Shown: positions 25,185 through 33,471 of the stretch, piece after piece
Position numbering within the stretch: the first letter of the stretch is position 1
Layout: the number at the start of each line of letters is the position of its first letter
Origin: CAYSQW01 sp964433135
Lineage (GTDB): Bacteria > Acidobacteriota > Aminicenantia > Aminicenantales > Aminicenantaceae
NCBI GenBank assembly: GCA_964433135.1
Contig: CAYSQW010000022.1
Span: 1-46,599 of the forward strand
Direction of reading: 5' to 3'
Length of the DNA: 46,599 nt
Made by a program: the position numbers and the translations under genes
The notes under the pieces: model-generated
Told to the model about the DNA's origin: nothing
What the model saw: only the letters and a program-made list of their open reading frames with translations
Database searches by the model: none

Positions 25185-27617
25185 TCAGTCTTTTTTCTCT
25201 TTCTCCTTTGAGGAAGCGAACGTTTTCCAGCTGCTTGCCAGCCGCTGGAGTTCTTGATCGACCCGGGCGTTTATCGTATCTTTTTCGAAGGATCCATCCG
25301 TTTTACGCTTTCCGGCTTTGATACCGGTAAGGATTTCTATCCCCTCCTCGATGGTCGCGACCGGATAGATATGGAATTTTCCCGCCTCCACGGCCTCGAC
25401 GATATCGCGGCGCAGCATCAGGTTGGGGACGTTTTGATAGGGAATCATGACACCCTGTTTCCCTGTCAGGCGTTTAGCTTTGCAGACATCAAAAAAACCT
25501 TCGATCTTCTCATTGACGCCGCCGATGGGTTGGATCTCGCCTTTCTGATTGAGGGATCCGGTGACGGCAATATCCTGGCGGAGTGGCAGTTTGGAGAGAC
25601 TGGATAGGAGTGCGTAAACTTCGGTGGAAGAAGCGCTGTCTCCGTCTACCCCGGAATAGGATTGTTCGAAAGCGAGGCTTGCGGAGAGGGAAAAAGGCTT
25701 GTTCTGGGCATATTTTTCACGAAGATAGCCTCCGAGGATCAAAACGCCTTTGTTATGAGTCCGACCGCTGAGATCGGCTTCCCTTTCGATATTGATAACT
25801 CCCGCCCTGCCGACGGAGGTCGTCGCCGTTATGCGTGTCGGTTTGCCGAAGGCAAAGTCACCCATGGAGTAAACCGCCAGTCCATTTACCTGCCCGATCT
25901 CGCCGCCGCGGGTATCGATCATGATCGACCCCTCATCGATCATTTCCTGGATTTTACGTTCGATCAAGCCGACGCGATTGAATCTTTCCTTGATGGCTTT
26001 TTCAACGTGGGTCCTGTCGGCCATGGACTGCTTGTCTTTACGTGCCCAATAGCTGGCTTCGCGGATGATATCGGCTATATGATGAAAACGGGTGGTGATT
26101 TTTTTCTGTTTGCCTGCCAGGCGGGTGCCGTATTCAATAATCGCAGCCATCCCTTCGCGGTCGAAACCTATCAAGTTGTCGTCTTTCGTGATTTTTTTTA
26201 TAAAAGATACATATTCAGCGATGGTTTTCTTGTTTTTTTTGGTGACGGAATCAAACTCCGCTTTGATCTTGAAGATTTTCTTGAAGCTCGCATCTCCATA
26301 ATACAGCAGATTGTAGATATGAGAGTCACCTATCATCACCACCTTGACATCGATATCGATGAGCTGCGGTTTTAAGTGGGTGGTGGAGACCAGGTAAAGT
26401 GATGCCATGTTTTGGATCTCGAGGGTCTGATTTTTCAGGGTTCGTTTGAGTGTGGGCCAAACTCCCGGTTCAACCAGGGCTTCCAATGCATTGATCACGA
26501 GATAGCCGCCGTTGGCTTTCAGAAAGGATCCGGCTTTGATCTTGGTGAAATCAGTCTGGAGAATTCCCATCCGATTGATGGACGATTCGATAGAGCCGAA
26601 GAGATTGATGAAATTGGGATTTGTTTCGATGATTACGGGAGCGCCTTTCTGGTTGGAGTTGTCGATCAAAAGATTGACTTTGTACTCCAAAAAATTCTGT
26701 TCGGGTTTTTTCCCCTTGTCCTCTTTATGGGGATCCTTGAACAGTTCGAAGTGTTCGATGAGGTGTGCTTCCACCATCTCCAGATATTTTTTCGTTTGCG
26801 CTGATTGGAATTTGGCGCGGATCTTGTCTACCGCTTCTTTTATGACTGGAGAGATGGCTTTATCATCCCAATCCTTCAGCATACGGCGGGTGTTCTCTTC
26901 CGTCTCCTTTAATATTTTGAAAATGGCTTCCAGTTTTTCCGTCAGCTCATCGTATTTTGCTTTTAATTCTTCCAGCTTTTTCCGCGGGAATTTTTTCTCA
27001 AGCACTTCGGCTTCGAGTTTATTGAACGCATATGGTTTTCCTTCGATGATGGGGATGAGATCGGGTTTGACGTAGGGCCCCATCTGAACCTGGATTACGG
27101 AAAAGCCCTCTTTCGCGACCGTTTTTTCGAATTCATTGAGGATTTCCTTATGTTTCTTTTGCTGGACTTCAATGATGTGATCCCTTTTTTCCGTATAGAA
27201 GCTGCTTTTGAGAAACTCGGGGATGCTGAGCTTCAGGTTCTCGATCAGATTTTCCATTTCGGTTTTGAAAACGGCTCCCTTGCCGGCGGGAAACATGATC
27301 AGGTAAGGTTCGTCCGGAGATTTGAAGTTATGAACATAAACGATGTCGTCAGGGGTTTTTTTGTCCTTTTCCAGTTTATCCAGCAGCTGCTTGATGGTTG
27401 TGGTGCGGCCGGTTCCCACGACTCCCGTGATGAAGATGTTATAACCAAGGCTTTTTATCGCGAGTCCGGTCTGAACCGCCTTGAGAGCGTTCTCCTGGCC
27501 GATGATTCCCGTACACGGACGGCAATCATCGGAGCTTTCGTAAGGAATGTCGGCCGGGTCGAGTTTCCAAGACAGTTGAGACGGGGCGAGTTCTTTGGGC
27601 GGATTGGCTTCTTTCAT
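25185..27617 (-). CDS. Lon-like ATP-dependent protease (AAA_32/Lon_2 type)
   Basis: An 810-residue soluble Lon homologue without the usual Lon N-terminal domain. The Walker A loop is ITGVVGTGRTTTI, with Arg where classical P-loops have Lys, a replacement I associate with this subgroup. A long helical insertion with coiled-coil character (residues about 180-290) follows. The C-terminal protease domain has the catalytic Ser near 661 (GVDGDSASS) and Lys near 704 (GGVNEKIEGF). The lysine-rich tail ends SSKEKEKKD. AGGAGG lies 7 bases before the ATG at 27617. It probably degrades damaged or regulatory proteins; no specific target is shown. It is divergently transcribed from the gene-free region at 27618-28108. 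Confidence 0.92.
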   Translation of the reverse strand: MKEANPPKELAPSQLSWKLDPADIPYESSDDCRPCTGIIGQENALKAVQTGLAIKSLGYNIFITGVVGTGRTTTIKQLLDKLEKDKKTPDDIVYVHNFKSPDEPYLIMFPAGKGAVFKTEMENLIENLKLSIPEFLKSSFYTEKRDHIIEVQQKKHKEILNEFEKTVAKEGFSVIQVQMGPYVKPDLIPIIEGKPYAFNKLEAEVLEKKFPRKKLEELKAKYDELTEKLEAIFKILKETEENTRRMLKDWDDKAISPVIKEAVDKIRAKFQSAQTKKYLEMVEAHLIEHFELFKDPHKEDKGKKPEQNFLEYKVNLLIDNSNQKGAPVIIETNPNFINLFGSIESSINRMGILQTDFTKIKAGSFLKANGGYLVINALEALVEPGVWPTLKRTLKNQTLEIQNMASLYLVSTTHLKPQLIDIDVKVVMIGDSHIYNLLYYGDASFKKIFKIKAEFDSVTKKNKKTIAEYVSFIKKITKDDNLIGFDREGMAAIIEYGTRLAGKQKKITTRFHHIADIIREASYWARKDKQSMADRTHVEKAIKERFNRVGLIERKIQEMIDEGSIMIDTRGGEIGQVNGLAVYSMGDFAFGKPTRITATTSVGRAGVINIEREADLSGRTHNKGVLILGGYLREKYAQNKPFSLSASLAFEQSYSGVDGDSASSTEVYALLSSLSKLPLRQDIAVTGSLNQKGEIQPIGGVNEKIEGFFDVCKAKRLTGKQGVMIPYQNVPNLMLRRDIVEAVEAGKFHIYPVATIEEGIEILTGIKAGKRKTDGSFEKDTINARVDQELQRLASSWKTFASSKEKEKKD

Positions 27618-28108
27618 ATGTTTCCTCCTGGAAGGGCATTAGAATCCGTATGCTCATGATTACACAAAATGTATGTAAACTCAAATGAAAAGGATGGCGG
27701 CGGGAGTCGTTTCAGCCCTTCCGCGAACCAGCCGGATGGTTTGAACACGAGCGGCTTTATGAGATTCGAATGGGGATATGGTATGAATCCCTTCTCAAGG
27801 TTTACTTCGATAAACGGCTGCTTTTCCAACGGATTAGCTTTAGACTCCGAGGCGGAAGGGGCTTAAAATCTTCGTGCAAAACCCCGGGGGTTCTGCTAAA
27901 ATAAAAAAATTCCGATAAGATTTGGAAGTCGATTCCCCGTAGGGAAAAAGGGGAGACAACCTTACGGCGCGGAGTCGAAATTTTTCGAGCCGTGCTAACC
28001 GGAGGTCGATCATCACGTGATTCCAGAAGGCGGGGAAGCCGCCGCAGGATAAGGAAACAGGAGCCATTCAAATAAAGTGGTTTTGCTTCACCAACAAGGA
28101 GGATAAGC
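27618..28108. other. Gene-free region of 491 bp between Lon-like gene and crotonase
   Basis: Short ORFs occur on both strands but none has a ribosome site with protein-like composition. The left half (27618-27860) holds the 5' region of the Lon-like gene and nothing else I can support. The right half (27866-28043) is rich in inverted repeats and is listed separately as a possible structured RNA. The crotonase ribosome site AGGAGG lies at 28098-28103. Confidence 0.6.
27866..28043 (+). ncRNA. Candidate structured RNA or 5' leader with mutually exclusive stems
   Basis: Helices seen by eye: AAATCTT 27866-27872 with AAGATTT 27917-27923, enclosing a GCA-aAACC/GGTTc-TGC hairpin at 27876-27896. CGATTCC 27930-27936 with GGAGTCG 27971-27977, continued inward by CCGTAGGG 27937-27944 with CCTTACGG 27960-27967 (15 bp in all, one 3-base bulge, loop with AGGGGAGACAA). 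GCGCGG 27967-27972 with CCGTGC 27990-27995, which competes with the previous stem. The palindrome ATCACGTGAT 28012-28021. The hairpin GGCGG/CCGCC 28029-28043. It does not match any riboswitch consensus I know, including FMN although ribH follows. Strand is assumed from the downstream gene. Confidence 0.3.
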
Positions 28109-28891
28109 GTGGGATATGAAAATTTGCTCATCAAGAAAGAAGAAGGCCTGGGATGGATCATCCTTAATCGGCCGGATAAGCTTAATGCATTGAATATGGC
28201 GACGATCAGAGAGTTGTACAGTGCTTTTCTGTCCCTTCAGGAAGACGCGGAAGTGAAGGCCGTCATTTTCACCGGTTCCGGTGAAAAAGCGTTTATCGCC
28301 GGCGCCGATATCAAAGAACTTTCGCGATTGGGGTATGCTGATGGACGGGATTATGGGCTGGAGGGACAGGAACTGACCAAATTGATTGAAAATTTCAAAA
28401 AGCCGGTTATCGCCGCCGTAAACGGTTTTGCCCTTGGCGGAGGAACGGAAATGGCTCTGGCGTGCCATGTCCGTGTCGCATCGGAAAATGCGAAGCTGGG
28501 GCAGCCTGAGGTGAAACTCGGACTTATCCCCGGTTTCGGTGGCACTCAGAGGCTGCCGCGATTGGTAGGCAAGGGCGTTGCCATGGAACTCATCCTTTCA
28601 GGCCGCATTATCGATGCCGGCGAGGCCCTGCGGATCGGTCTGGTGAATCGCGTGGTTCCTCAAGCGGAACTTCATGATACCTGCGTCGAATTAGCGCGTG
28701 AGATGACCGTCAACAGCCCGCTTGCCGTGCAGAACGGGATCAGCGCCATCAATCAGGGATTGGACAAGCGGCTGGAAGAGGGATTGCTTTTCGAGGCCGA
28801 AATCTTCGGCCAGGCGCTCGCTTCCGAAGATGGCAAAGAAGGGACCAAAGCTTTTCTGGAAAAAAGGAAAGCCGATTTTAAAGGCAAATAA
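28109..28891 (+). CDS. Enoyl-CoA hydratase/crotonase family protein
   Basis: A 260-residue crotonase. The oxyanion-hole segments are AFIAGADIKEL near residue 63 and NGFALGGGTEMALAC near 110. The two catalytic glutamates are present (GGGTE and GQPEVKLGLIPGFGG), so hydration of enoyl-CoA (crotonyl-CoA-like) is likely. It has a GTG start with AGGAGG 5 bases upstream. It heads a run with ribH, nusB and lysS and lies behind the long leader described above. It may take part in fatty-acid or butyrate-type pathways together with the CoA-transferase at 17115, though they are not linked. Confidence 0.92.
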   Translation: MGYENLLIKKEEGLGWIILNRPDKLNALNMATIRELYSAFLSLQEDAEVKAVIFTGSGEKAFIAGADIKELSRLGYADGRDYGLEGQELTKLIENFKKPVIAAVNGFALGGGTEMALACHVRVASENAKLGQPEVKLGLIPGFGGTQRLPRLVGKGVAMELILSGRIIDAGEALRIGLVNRVVPQAELHDTCVELAREMTVNSPLAVQNGISAINQGLDKRLEEGLLFEAEIFGQALASEDGKEGTKAFLEKRKADFKGK

Positions 28892-28902
28892 GGGAGATCA
28901 TA

Positions 28903-29373
28903 ATGAAAGTTCACCAGGGGAAATTACAGGCAAAGGGCTTGAAGGTTGGAATCGTTCTCAGCCGCTTCAATCAGTTTATTTCCGAGAGATTGCTGGAGGG
29001 CGCCATGGATGCCCTCTATAAACTCGGGGCCGATGATGGCGATATTTCCGTATATAAAGTCCCCGGCTCTTTTGAGGTCCCGGTCGTCGCCAAAAAATTG
29101 GCGAAGAGCGGATCGGTGGATGGAATACTATGTTTGGGCGCTCTCGTCCGCGGAGACACGCCTCACTTTGATTTTTTAGGAGCGGAGGTCACGAAAGGGC
29201 TGGCGCAGGTCGCTTTGGAAGACGGAATCCCCGTTTCATTCGGGATCCTGACGGTCGATTCGATCGAACAGGGGATCGAGCGTGCCGGCACCAAAAGCGG
29301 GAATAAAGGATATGACGCCGCTTTTGCGTTGGTGGAAACATTGAATATGCTCCGCGAGTCGGGGCTCGATTAG
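28903..29373 (+). CDS. ribH: 6,7-dimethyl-8-ribityllumazine synthase
   Basis: A 156-residue lumazine synthase, the penultimate enzyme of riboflavin synthesis. Motifs: SRFNQFISERLLEGA, PGSFEVPVVAKKL, the phosphate-binding and catalytic stretch LGALVRGDTPHFDFLG with the catalytic His, and FGILTVDSIEQ. The length is normal. It lies 11 bases after the crotonase gene and 15 before nusB; ribH-nusB adjacency is common in bacteria. No other rib genes are in the window. Confidence 0.97.
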   Translation: MKVHQGKLQAKGLKVGIVLSRFNQFISERLLEGAMDALYKLGADDGDISVYKVPGSFEVPVVAKKLAKSGSVDGILCLGALVRGDTPHFDFLGAEVTKGLAQVALEDGIPVSFGILTVDSIEQGIERAGTKSGNKGYDAAFALVETLNMLRESGLD

Positions 29374-29388
29374 CATCGGATCAAAACT

Positions 29389-29832
29389 ATGGGAAAACGA
29401 AGGATCGCCCGGGAATATACTTTGCAGCTGCTTTTTCAGGTGGAATTCAATGATTCACTGCCCGAGCAGGTCCTGAACCGGTTTTGGGAAGGCAAGCGGA
29501 CGCAGCGGGGTGTCATGGAATATTGCACCCGTTTGTTTCGCGGAATCATCGAGAACCGCCACAATCTCGACGACGCGATCCAATCCGTCTCCGAACACTG
29601 GCGTATCTCCCGGATGGCTCATGTCGATCGCAACATCCTGCGGCTGGCGGCATATGAGCTTCTGTTCGAAGAGAACCTGGCTCCTCCGATCGTGATCAAT
29701 GAGGCGATCGAAATCGCTAAGAAATACAGCTCCGAACAAGCCGCGACCTTTATCAATGGTATCCTCGATGCCATGAAGAAAGACCTGACCGCGATACAAC
29801 AAAAGATTAAGGAAGAAGAAAATGTCTCATAA
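29389..29832 (+). CDS. nusB: Transcription antitermination factor NusB
   Basis: A 147-residue all-helical protein with the NusB pattern: RRIAREYTLQLLFQVEF at the N terminus, then WRISRMAHVDRNILRLAAYELLFE and PPIVINEAIEIAKKYSSEQAATFINGILD. NusB with NusE (S10) binds boxA in rRNA operons. Its 3' end overlaps the start of lysS by 11 bases, so the two are probably translationally coupled. Confidence 0.96.
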   Translation: MGKRRIAREYTLQLLFQVEFNDSLPEQVLNRFWEGKRTQRGVMEYCTRLFRGIIENRHNLDDAIQSVSEHWRISRMAHVDRNILRLAAYELLFEENLAPPIVINEAIEIAKKYSSEQAATFINGILDAMKKDLTAIQQKIKEEENVS

Positions 29833-31348
29833 AAACCAATCCCCCTCAGATAAGACCAAACCGGCAGCCTCTGTTTCGCTGCTCGGTGAGCAGGAAAATG
29901 TACGGCTGCAGAAGATGGCGAAACTGGCGGAAGCAGGGAAAGATCTTTTTCCCCATAAGATAGAGATCACGCATACGGTCAGTGAGATCGTATCCACGTA
30001 CGGCGAACTGCCGGAGGACGAATTGAAGGATCAGGATGTTCATATCGTCGTCCCTGGAAGGATCATGTCGATACGCAAGATGGGCCGGGCGGTTTTCTTC
30101 CATGTGTCGGACAGTCGCGTGCAGCTGCAGGGATACCTGCGGGAAGACAAGGTGGGAAAAGAAGAATTTCAACTGTTTTCCCTGCTGGATATCGGAGACA
30201 GGGTGGCGCTTTCGGGACAGCTGTTCAAAACCCGAACCGGAGAATTGACGGTTATGCTTGACGGATTCACATTCCTTGCCAAGTGCCTGCATCCGCTTCC
30301 CGAAAAGTGGCACGGACTTCAGGATAAGGAACTGCGTTTTCGCAAACGCTATCTGGATTTCATCGTCAATCCCGAGGAGGTTGAGCTCTTCCGATTCCGC
30401 AGTGCGGTTATCAGGAATATTCGGCGTTTTTTCGATGAACGCGGTTATGTCGAGGTGGAAACGCCCATGATGCATGCCGTTCCCGGCGGTGCGCTGGCCA
30501 AACCGTTCAAAACCTTCCATAATGCTCTGGGGATTGACCTGTATCTGAGAATCGCTCCGGAGCTCTATCTTAAAAGACTAACGGTCGGAGGATTCGACAA
30601 AGTATACGAGATCAATCGGAATTTCCGCAATGAAGGGATTTCCACCGAACACAACCCTGAATTCACGATGCTGGAATTTTATGAAGCGTACGCCGATTAT
30701 AATGACATGATGGAGATGATCGAAGAGTTGATTACGGGTTTGAGTCGGGATTTGCTGGGAAAGGAAGAGATCACATACGGTGAGCACTCCATCTCCCTCG
30801 CCCGGCCTTGGAAAAAGCTGAAATACATGGAAGCTCTGACGAATTTCAGCGGATTGGCCCCCGGAAGCTTCGACGACAAGGCCGGTATCATCGAACTGGC
30901 GGCTTCGCTGTCCGGAGACAAAGAGGGTATGACGTATTACAAGGCGCTGGATGTGCTGTTCGACAAGTACGTGGAGCCCAATCTCATTCAACCGACATTC
31001 ATCATCAATCCGCCCAAAGCCATATCGCCTTTGGCGAAAGCCTCTCCGGAAAATCCGGAGGAGGCGGAACGGTTCGAGCTCTTTATGGGAGGCATGGAGA
31101 TTTCCAATGCTTTCTCCGAACTGACTGATCCGGCCGAACAGAAAAAGAGATTCGAGGCGCAGGCCGAGGCGCGGAAACAGGGAGATGAAGAATCTCACGT
31201 TGTGGATATGGACTATGTCAACGCGTTGGAGTACGGAATCCCGCCTACCGGAGGGCAGGGGACCGGGATCGATCGACTGGTGATGCTGTTGGCCAACCGT
31301 CGGTCGATCCGGGACGTCATCCTGTTTCCTCTGCTGCGTCCCCTGTGA
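29822..31348 (+). CDS. lysS: Lysyl-tRNA synthetase, class II
   Basis: A 508-residue class II enzyme. The N-terminal OB-fold anticodon-binding domain (IVVPGRIMSIRKMGRAVFF) precedes the catalytic core with motif 1 (FFDERGYVEVETPMM), motif 2 (INRNFRNEGISTEHNPEF) and motif 3 (GTGIDRLVMLL). The length is usual. It starts inside nusB with AAGGAAGAA upstream. It is followed by a hairpin and then lolC. Confidence 0.97.
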   Translation: MSHKNQSPSDKTKPAASVSLLGEQENVRLQKMAKLAEAGKDLFPHKIEITHTVSEIVSTYGELPEDELKDQDVHIVVPGRIMSIRKMGRAVFFHVSDSRVQLQGYLREDKVGKEEFQLFSLLDIGDRVALSGQLFKTRTGELTVMLDGFTFLAKCLHPLPEKWHGLQDKELRFRKRYLDFIVNPEEVELFRFRSAVIRNIRRFFDERGYVEVETPMMHAVPGGALAKPFKTFHNALGIDLYLRIAPELYLKRLTVGGFDKVYEINRNFRNEGISTEHNPEFTMLEFYEAYADYNDMMEMIEELITGLSRDLLGKEEITYGEHSISLARPWKKLKYMEALTNFSGLAPGSFDDKAGIIELAASLSGDKEGMTYYKALDVLFDKYVEPNLIQPTFIINPPKAISPLAKASPENPEEAERFELFMGGMEISNAFSELTDPAEQKKRFEAQAEARKQGDEESHVVDMDYVNALEYGIPPTGGQGTGIDRLVMLLANRRSIRDVILFPLLRPL

Positions 31349-31366
31349 AATCCCGACGTCCCCAAG

Positions 31367-31398
31367 AGGCGGGACGGCCGCCTGACTTGACCTTTTTT
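31367..31398 (+). terminator. Possible terminator after lysS
   Basis: AGGCGG and CCGCCT form a 6-bp GC-rich stem with a 5-base loop (31367-31383), but nine bases separate it from TTTTTT (31393-31398), so efficiency is doubtful. The T run overlaps the candidate lolC promoter. Confidence 0.35.
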
Positions 31399-31415
31399 GC
31401 GTTCCGGTTTACGCT
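31387..31415 (+). promoter_or_regulatory. Possible promoter of lolC, giving a near-leaderless message
   Basis: TTGACC (31387-31392), a 17-base spacer and TACGCT (31410-31415). Transcription would start about 5 bases before ATG 31427, and that ATG has no recognisable ribosome site. Confidence 0.4.
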
Positions 31416-31426
31416 GTACCTCAATC

Positions 31427-32647
31427 ATGAATTATGAACTTTTCATTGCCAAACGCTATCTGATCGCGAAAAGAAAACAGGCTTTTATTTCCCTGATCAC
31501 GTTTATTTCCGTACTGGGAATCGCGATCGGAGTCATGGCTCTTATCATCGCCATCGCGTTGATAACCGGTTTCCAGGGAGATGTTCAGGAAAAGATCTTG
31601 GGCTCGACGTCGCATATCATGATATCGGACTATTCCGGTGAGGGACTCAAGGAATATGAACGGCTGCTCCCTGATGTCGAGGACTTGGAAGGAGTCGTCG
31701 GCGCGACGCCGGTTGCCTATGACACCGTGCTGCTGCGCGGTCTTTACAAAAGTTCGGGAGCGATTCTCAGAGGGCTGGATTTTCAACGCGAAAAACCCTT
31801 TTCTCCCTGGCTGATGGACTTAGAGCGCGGCCGGTTGCCGGAACCCGAATCCGGACGCAGCGGCATCCTGTTGGGCCGGGACCTGGCATTCGCCGTCGGC
31901 GCCGGTATCGGGGATGCAGTTACGGTCCTTTCCGCTTCTTCCCGGCTGACGCCCATCGGTCCCATGCCGAAAACCAAAACATTCGAGGTCACCGGAATCT
32001 TTCATACCGGATTGTATGAATTCGATTCATCCACCGCCGTTATCCCTCTTCCCGTTTCTCAGAAGCTTTTCGGTTTGAACGGAAGCGTCAGCATGATCAA
32101 TGTGCGTATTGAAGACATTTTCGATGCCGCCGCCGTTGGGGAGCGGATTGAAAGCATAATTCCTGAAGCCAGCTATGTCACGACGTGGATGGAAATGAAT
32201 AAATCGCTTTTTTCGGCACTGAAACTGGAAAAAAAGCTGCTATTTTTGACCATTACTCTGATCGTTCTGGTGGCGGCCTTGAACATCATTGCGACTTTGG
32301 TTCTCCTTGTGATGGAAAAATCGCGTGATATCGGAGTGCTGAAAGCCATGGGTGCCACCTCACCGAACATCCGCAAAATATTTTTTCTTCAGGGCGCGAT
32401 GATCGGCGTCATCGGGACGGCCGTCGGCACTTTCCTTGGTTTGATATGGTGCTGGCTGGCCAATACGTTTGAGCTTATCAAGGTTCCGGTGGATATTTAC
32501 CAGATATCTTATGTCCCTTTTCGGATATCGCTGATCGATTTGTTCTGGATTATCGGGGTGACGTTGTTGATATGTCTGACCAGCACTTTGTTTCCGTCCC
32601 AGCGGGCATCCAAGATAGATCCTGTAAAGGCATTGAAATATGAGTGA
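31427..32647 (+). CDS. lolC: LolC/LolE-type lipoprotein-releasing ABC permease
   Basis: A 406-residue inner-membrane permease. The start MNYELFIAKRYLIAKRKQAF, with an N-terminal helix (ITFISVLGIAIGVMALII) and a periplasmic MacB-like domain, is diagnostic of LolC/E. Three C-terminal helices follow, with VMEKSRDIGVLKAMGA and the end SKIDPVKALKYE. It overlaps lolD by 8 bases. A single LolC/E gene beside lolD is usual outside gammaproteobacteria, implying a homodimer. The complex extracts outer-membrane lipoproteins and passes them to LolA; a LolA-like gene lies at 40988-41719. Confidence 0.92.
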   Translation: MNYELFIAKRYLIAKRKQAFISLITFISVLGIAIGVMALIIAIALITGFQGDVQEKILGSTSHIMISDYSGEGLKEYERLLPDVEDLEGVVGATPVAYDTVLLRGLYKSSGAILRGLDFQREKPFSPWLMDLERGRLPEPESGRSGILLGRDLAFAVGAGIGDAVTVLSASSRLTPIGPMPKTKTFEVTGIFHTGLYEFDSSTAVIPLPVSQKLFGLNGSVSMINVRIEDIFDAAAVGERIESIIPEASYVTTWMEMNKSLFSALKLEKKLLFLTITLIVLVAALNIIATLVLLVMEKSRDIGVLKAMGATSPNIRKIFFLQGAMIGVIGTAVGTFLGLIWCWLANTFELIKVPVDIYQISYVPFRISLIDLFWIIGVTLLICLTSTLFPSQRASKIDPVKALKYE

Positions 32648-33314
32648 ATTACTGCGAGCCGAAGGATTGAGCAAGGAATATCAACTGCCCCGCGGCCGGC
32701 TTTGCGTATTTAGGGATTTTCAGTTCACTCTGAAACGGGGGGAACTCATTGCGGTTATGGGGGCTTCCGGTGTCGGAAAATCCACTCTGTTGAATCTGTT
32801 CGGCGCTCTGGACAGGCCCACCGCCGGGACGATTTACCTGGAAGATGAGGACCTTTTCAAAAAAAATGAAAAAGAGCTGGCGGAGATCAGAAATCGTAAG
32901 ATCGGTTTCATATTTCAATTCTATCACCTTCTACCGGAATTTTCCGCTGAGGAAAATGTGGCTTTTCCTCTGTTGATCGGAGGGATGCCCAGGCGGAAAG
33001 CCTTCGATCGGGCCCGGAGTATGCTGGCGGAAGTATCGTTAAGCGATAAGCTCCTGATGCGTCCCGGGCAGTTGTCGGGAGGGGAGCAGCAGCGCATCGC
33101 CATCGCCCGGGCTCTGGTCAATCAACCTCGGCTTTTGCTGGCGGATGAACCGACCGGAAATCTGGATTGGAAAACGGGTCGGATGATTCTGGAATTGATC
33201 CTGGAATTGCACCGAAAAAAAGGCCTTTCATCCATAATCGTTACGCATAACGATAAAGTAGCTCGTTTTTGTCAAAAAGTTTACCATATGGAAAACGGAA
33301 TGATGAAACTCTAG
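32640..33314 (+). CDS. lolD: LolD-type ABC transporter ATPase
   Basis: A 224-residue ATPase with Walker A (GASGVGKST), Q loop (FIFQFYHLLPEFSAEENV), the signature LSGGEQQR, Walker B (LLLADEPTGNLD) and the switch His (IIVTHNDK). The FQFYHLLPEF segment is typical of LolD. It overlaps the end of lolC, so the two are made together. No other ABC genes are adjacent. Confidence 0.94.
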   Translation: MSELLRAEGLSKEYQLPRGRLCVFRDFQFTLKRGELIAVMGASGVGKSTLLNLFGALDRPTAGTIYLEDEDLFKKNEKELAEIRNRKIGFIFQFYHLLPEFSAEENVAFPLLIGGMPRRKAFDRARSMLAEVSLSDKLLMRPGQLSGGEQQRIAIARALVNQPRLLLADEPTGNLDWKTGRMILELILELHRKKGLSSIIVTHNDKVARFCQKVYHMENGMMKL

Positions 33315-33433
33315 GCGGCCGGCCGGAGTTATATATCTCGATGGCGGTTTATGCGGTTGTCGGAAGAATTCTCCGGAAATATTTTGGAAACAAAATTAAG
33401 TGATTGATAAAAAATGGATTGAATGGGTTTCGA

Positions 33434-33462
33434 TTTACCTTTAAAGCTAAATATGCTATAAG
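33434..33462 (+). promoter_or_regulatory. Possible promoter close to the bamA start
   Basis: TTTACC (33434-33439), a 17-base spacer and TATAAG (33457-33462). The predicted start point is only about 3 bases from ATG 33472, which would make a leaderless bamA message; a longer transcript from lolCD could also serve bamA. Confidence 0.35.
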
Positions 33463-33471
33463 GATTATGCT

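Noticed and set aside
27669..28161. Short ORFs on both strands between the Lon-like gene and crotonase
   Set aside because: No ribosome sites, no domain features, and they overlap each other; the base pattern fits hairpins better.
28903..29373. FMN riboswitch controlling ribH
   Set aside because: The upstream 12 bases are too short, and the leader at 27866-28043 lacks the conserved RFN element segments.
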